DNA of 64,000 nucleotides, taken from assembly GCA_036244855.1 (NCBI GenBank), contig BQKZ01000723.1:787-64786 (forward strand), read 5' to 3'. The notes under the pieces are model-generated. The model did not search any database. It saw nothing but the letters and a program-made list of their open reading frames with translations, and was not told the DNA's origin. Source of the DNA: Temnopleurus reevesii (lineage: Eukaryota > Echinodermata > Echinoidea > Temnopleuroida > Temnopleuridae). This document shows, piece after piece, positions 61,006-64,000 of the stretch (the stretch's first letter is position 1; each line of letters opens with the position of its first letter). The position numbers and the translations under genes are program-made.

Positions 61006-63975
61006 AACATAAAAGAGGAGAGAGATGGAAAAAAGAACAAGAAAGATAGAAAAAAAGCGATGGAAGAATGAATAGCAACAGGAGGCAGAGAAGGACAAAC
61101 AGGAGAGAAAACAGAAGAGAGAAAGAAAAGGAGGATATAGCAAATGAAAGAGAGCGGAGAGAATGGAATGACAGTAGAATAGGCCTTTGCATTCCTGCTA
61201 TTTGGCACTGAACTTGGATGCTGGCTGTGCTTCAAGGGATTGTAAGGGCATTAGTCACCCAGAAAATGCCAATTACCCTGGTCTGTGGGTTCAAGCTGAA
61301 GAGAGAAGGAGAGGAAAAGGACAGCCAAAGGAGAAGAGATACTGACAAAAGAAGAAAGATGGCCTGAATCATGCAGAAAAGTTCTTCTTTAAGAAGTTTG
61401 ATGAAATTGGGTTTGGCATTAACCTATTAATATGTTAGACATAAATGAGAAATGGGCAAAAGATTAAAGTGGTAAAAATAGAACAAATTATGGAAAATTA
61501 CAGCAATTCCAGAAGTAAGCAGAAGAGAATAGGGGGAACTTTTAGTAATGGGCTTTTAATAATAAGTGCACTCCAATTTATTGGTATTTAAATGCAAATA
61601 GGAGAGCCCAAGCAATTAAATTTAGGTGAGACATCATAAAAAATGAATACACACTGAGAAAAGCAAAGTGATTAGAGATAGATAAATGATGAGACAGGAG
61701 AGGCAAACATGTGAGGGCTGCATTTAGGGCAGAAAAACTAAGCACAATTATTCGTTGGGGAGTAATCGTGGAGCAAACATACTGATATGAAGGTGCTGAT
61801 GACATATCCAACTCCAGTCCTCTCATTTATGGGATGAGAGCACAGGGTAGTCGTCAAGAGACATGATAAATCAGAAAACAGCCATTTGATCTGCAAAATG
61901 TACTCAATGACGTTCAAATTATTCATCGGCATAATCAGCAAGCCTCTGGTTTAATCGCTTTACAGCTCGACCAAGGCAACACAGGAATTGTACTCTGCAC
62001 AGGAATTTGACCTCAGAGTTTTTAAAAGAAAGTACAAGCATTGTTAGGGAGGGTGATGAGAGGTGATGCTGAATTGATGAGGTTGATGATGAAGATGGAT
62101 AAGTTTACAGAAATCAAGTCAACACTTGATTCAAATGTCCTAAATAGAGTATCAGTAATCTTCATCTTAAACTTTTGACTTTCTATTCACACAAAGCTGT
62201 GGGCCTGTGTATTCTTTAGATAAATTAACTAAAATACAGTCCTTCCAAAGTCATGCAAATTGGAAATCCCTTCAAGTGCTTAATACTTAAAAACACATTA
62301 ACAACCAAGTAAATTTTAATGACAATTTAATCAACTTTATAACACATTGGAGCATTTTACAAGGACTGTAAATTTGACATGTGCTGTATAGCTGTAAAGT
62401 GGGTTGTATACATGGTCAAAAGGCCAAAGGAAACTGCTTGGAATGTAATAAGTGCTTAGTTGATAAGAGAAAGATAAGGCTCTCCATTTAAGGTCACACC
62501 AACCCTGGTTCATCTTCTGATTGGAAACATGTCTCAGTGTTGGCAAAATGAAGACAAATGGTCGCTCAATGAATAATTGGTCAGTTTGCACCGTCGCTTA
62601 AATCACAGGGCGACTAGGGTTTATTTTCAAGATCTGACAGGCCTCTTCGCAAGACTTGCAAAGATCATACACTAAAGAATGACAAATTAGCAGGCGACTA
62701 ATAACCGGGGCACATCTAGATCATCATCGTCCTCTGTGTATCACCAGAATGATTTCGAATACAACATTCGTTTGGCAAAGACAACATCAGAGATGCCAAC
62801 CGTTCCGGAATATGCAAGAGGTTAAAATTAAAATTGAATAGCACAATGGCTGAACAAAAGTGAGAGAAAGATGACAACAATAACTATACTCTCAGCCATT
62901 CACCTGTAATGGGAGCCTCGAACCTACATATAAAAATTACCCCTGAAGCGTAATGAGGAACAGTTGGCATCTCTGCTACACTTTACACCCTAAGAGAGAT
63001 CTCAAGACGACATGGTGATTGCACAGGACGAGAAGGTCATAGCTACATACTAGTTCAAATGGTGATGAGCCTTTATGCCTTGAAATAATATGATATGGAT
63101 CATGGATTGCAATCAAAGCATGCTTTCTAGGTGAATCCCTGTTTGTCCGGATGAAAAGCCAACCAAACAAGTCACCCAGAGTAGTTTGCAAGCCAATCAT
63201 AACACATTCAAATCGTCTCGTGACCGGCCAAAAATGTAGATTTTCAATACCGGGGTAAAGGCTAAATGTATCTCTATCTTTATTCAGTGCTGATGGACAA
63301 AATAAATCTATTCTAGATTGGCCAGCCTTCCCCTCACATTGCTACTATGTTATTCAATGATAAAGCTAACTATTGTTACAAATACAAGCCGAGTCAAGCT
63401 AGATTTTGACTCTCTCTGTCTTACATTTGTCTAATATTAATATATATTATCAAATCTTCAAAAGCCCAATAAAAAAAAGCATCAACATAGAGTAGACCCT
63501 TCTTCATAACTGAAACTTTGACATCTGAAAAAAATTGCGCTACATAGTTTACAGAACGGAAGGAACATCACTATGGACATGGTCTATCTTACGCTTAGCC
63601 AGGCCCATAGGCCCTACGGCTACGTACGCCAGCACTTCCACATCTTCACCTGATAGCACTTACACAAATTAGATCACTTGGGACTGTAGTGTAGAAATAT
63701 ATATCATTTTCTAATTTGAAACAGAATTTCAGTAAAATTTTGAGATAAAGGAAAATTAAAATACCTTTATTCAACTTGCTTGGAAATTTCAAGTGTCTAC
63801 TCCTTGAAACATGAGCTCATGCAGTGTCATTTTTCTTCTTTTCCAGAAATTAATTCCGTTCATCAAAACAATCAGCTGAGCAATTAACCAGCATTAACCA
63901 GCTGGATCTGTTAAAATTACGCATGCGCACCTTGTCCAATTTTTTTCTGACGTTTTTTTCGGGGGCCGTATCCCA

Positions 63976-63996
63976 CCCCCCCCCCCCCCCCCCCCC
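63976..63996. repeat. C21 homopolymer at the window end
   Basis: Twenty-one consecutive C preceded by TCCCA. The last 4 bases of the window are TTTC. Length may be an assembly estimate. Confidence 0.95.
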
Positions 63997-64000
63997 TTTC

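Larger units (their letters stand above)
33418..64000 (-). other. Non-coding sequence, probably intron of the RBM24-like gene
   Basis: About 30.6 kb without a recognisable coding exon on either strand. I looked in particular for the RRM motifs expected of RBM24 (KIFVGGLP, RGYGFV, NLAYLGAKP) and found none. It holds homopolymer and dinucleotide tracts, scattered CpG-rich blocks (listed separately) and otherwise AT-rich DNA. It could equally contain the 5' flank of another gene. Confidence 0.4.

Noticed and set aside
63560..63660. Possible minus-strand exon ending at GCTAAGC then GTAAGA
   Set aside because: The donor is good and one frame is open, but the frame needed to join the microexon phase meets TAA, and it does not resemble the RBM24 RRM or its flank.
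1..64000. CRISPR array, operon or phage-like structure
   Set aside because: The window is eukaryotic, and no regularly spaced direct repeats with unique spacers are present. The 34-bp repeats at 14,108 are contiguous, without spacers.

Overview
This is AT-rich, intron-rich metazoan genomic DNA. Single coding exons sit among kilobases of low-complexity sequence, with tRNA-derived SINEs, short inverted-repeat elements and abundant microsatellites. The two genes have recognisable animal orthologues (ABCD4 and the RBM24/RBM38 family). The heterozygous-looking duplicated block, the SINE types and the high polymorphism suggest a marine invertebrate deuterostome, most likely a sea urchin. The species is an inference. 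There is no bacterial gene organisation and no CRISPR array.

Layout. (1) 1-7,590, plus strand: the 3' half of an ABCD4-like half-transporter gene (lysosomal cobalamin transporter family), with six coding exons ending at a stop at 7,588-7,590. Its first three exons occur twice, at 755-2,223 and 3,311-4,837, and the copies are separated by a single N at 2,224. This looks like two haplotypes laid end to end. A second, smaller duplication affects the start of the terminal exon (7,214 and 7,403). (2) 7,591-15,570: intergenic DNA between two convergent genes. It holds a tRNA-derived SINE, three MITE-type elements, GATA and CAT microsatellites, a perfect 23-bp palindrome, and a 34-bp minisatellite with three-unit higher-order periodicity that runs into a 683-bp assembly gap. 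(3) About 15,570-20,448, minus strand: the last coding exon (20,112-20,448) of an RBM24/RBM38-type RNA-binding protein, followed by a probable 4.5-kb 3' UTR. (4) 20,449-64,000: about 43 kb in which the only supported coding candidate is a 27-nt microexon (33,391-33,417, minus) that splices in frame onto the RBM24-like last exon. The RRM-encoding exons are not visible and presumably lie beyond 64,000. This stretch holds microsatellites, a pogo-like MITE, small tandem duplications and a few CpG-rich blocks that may be regulatory.

The two genes are arranged tail to tail and show no functional link. I found no new multi-gene system. The observations most worth checking are the in-frame microexon, the mosaic ABCD4 duplication with only synonymous exon differences, the duplicated terminal exon with its own in-frame stop, the MITE families, the perfect palindrome, and the strong over-representation of the octamer TACATGTA.
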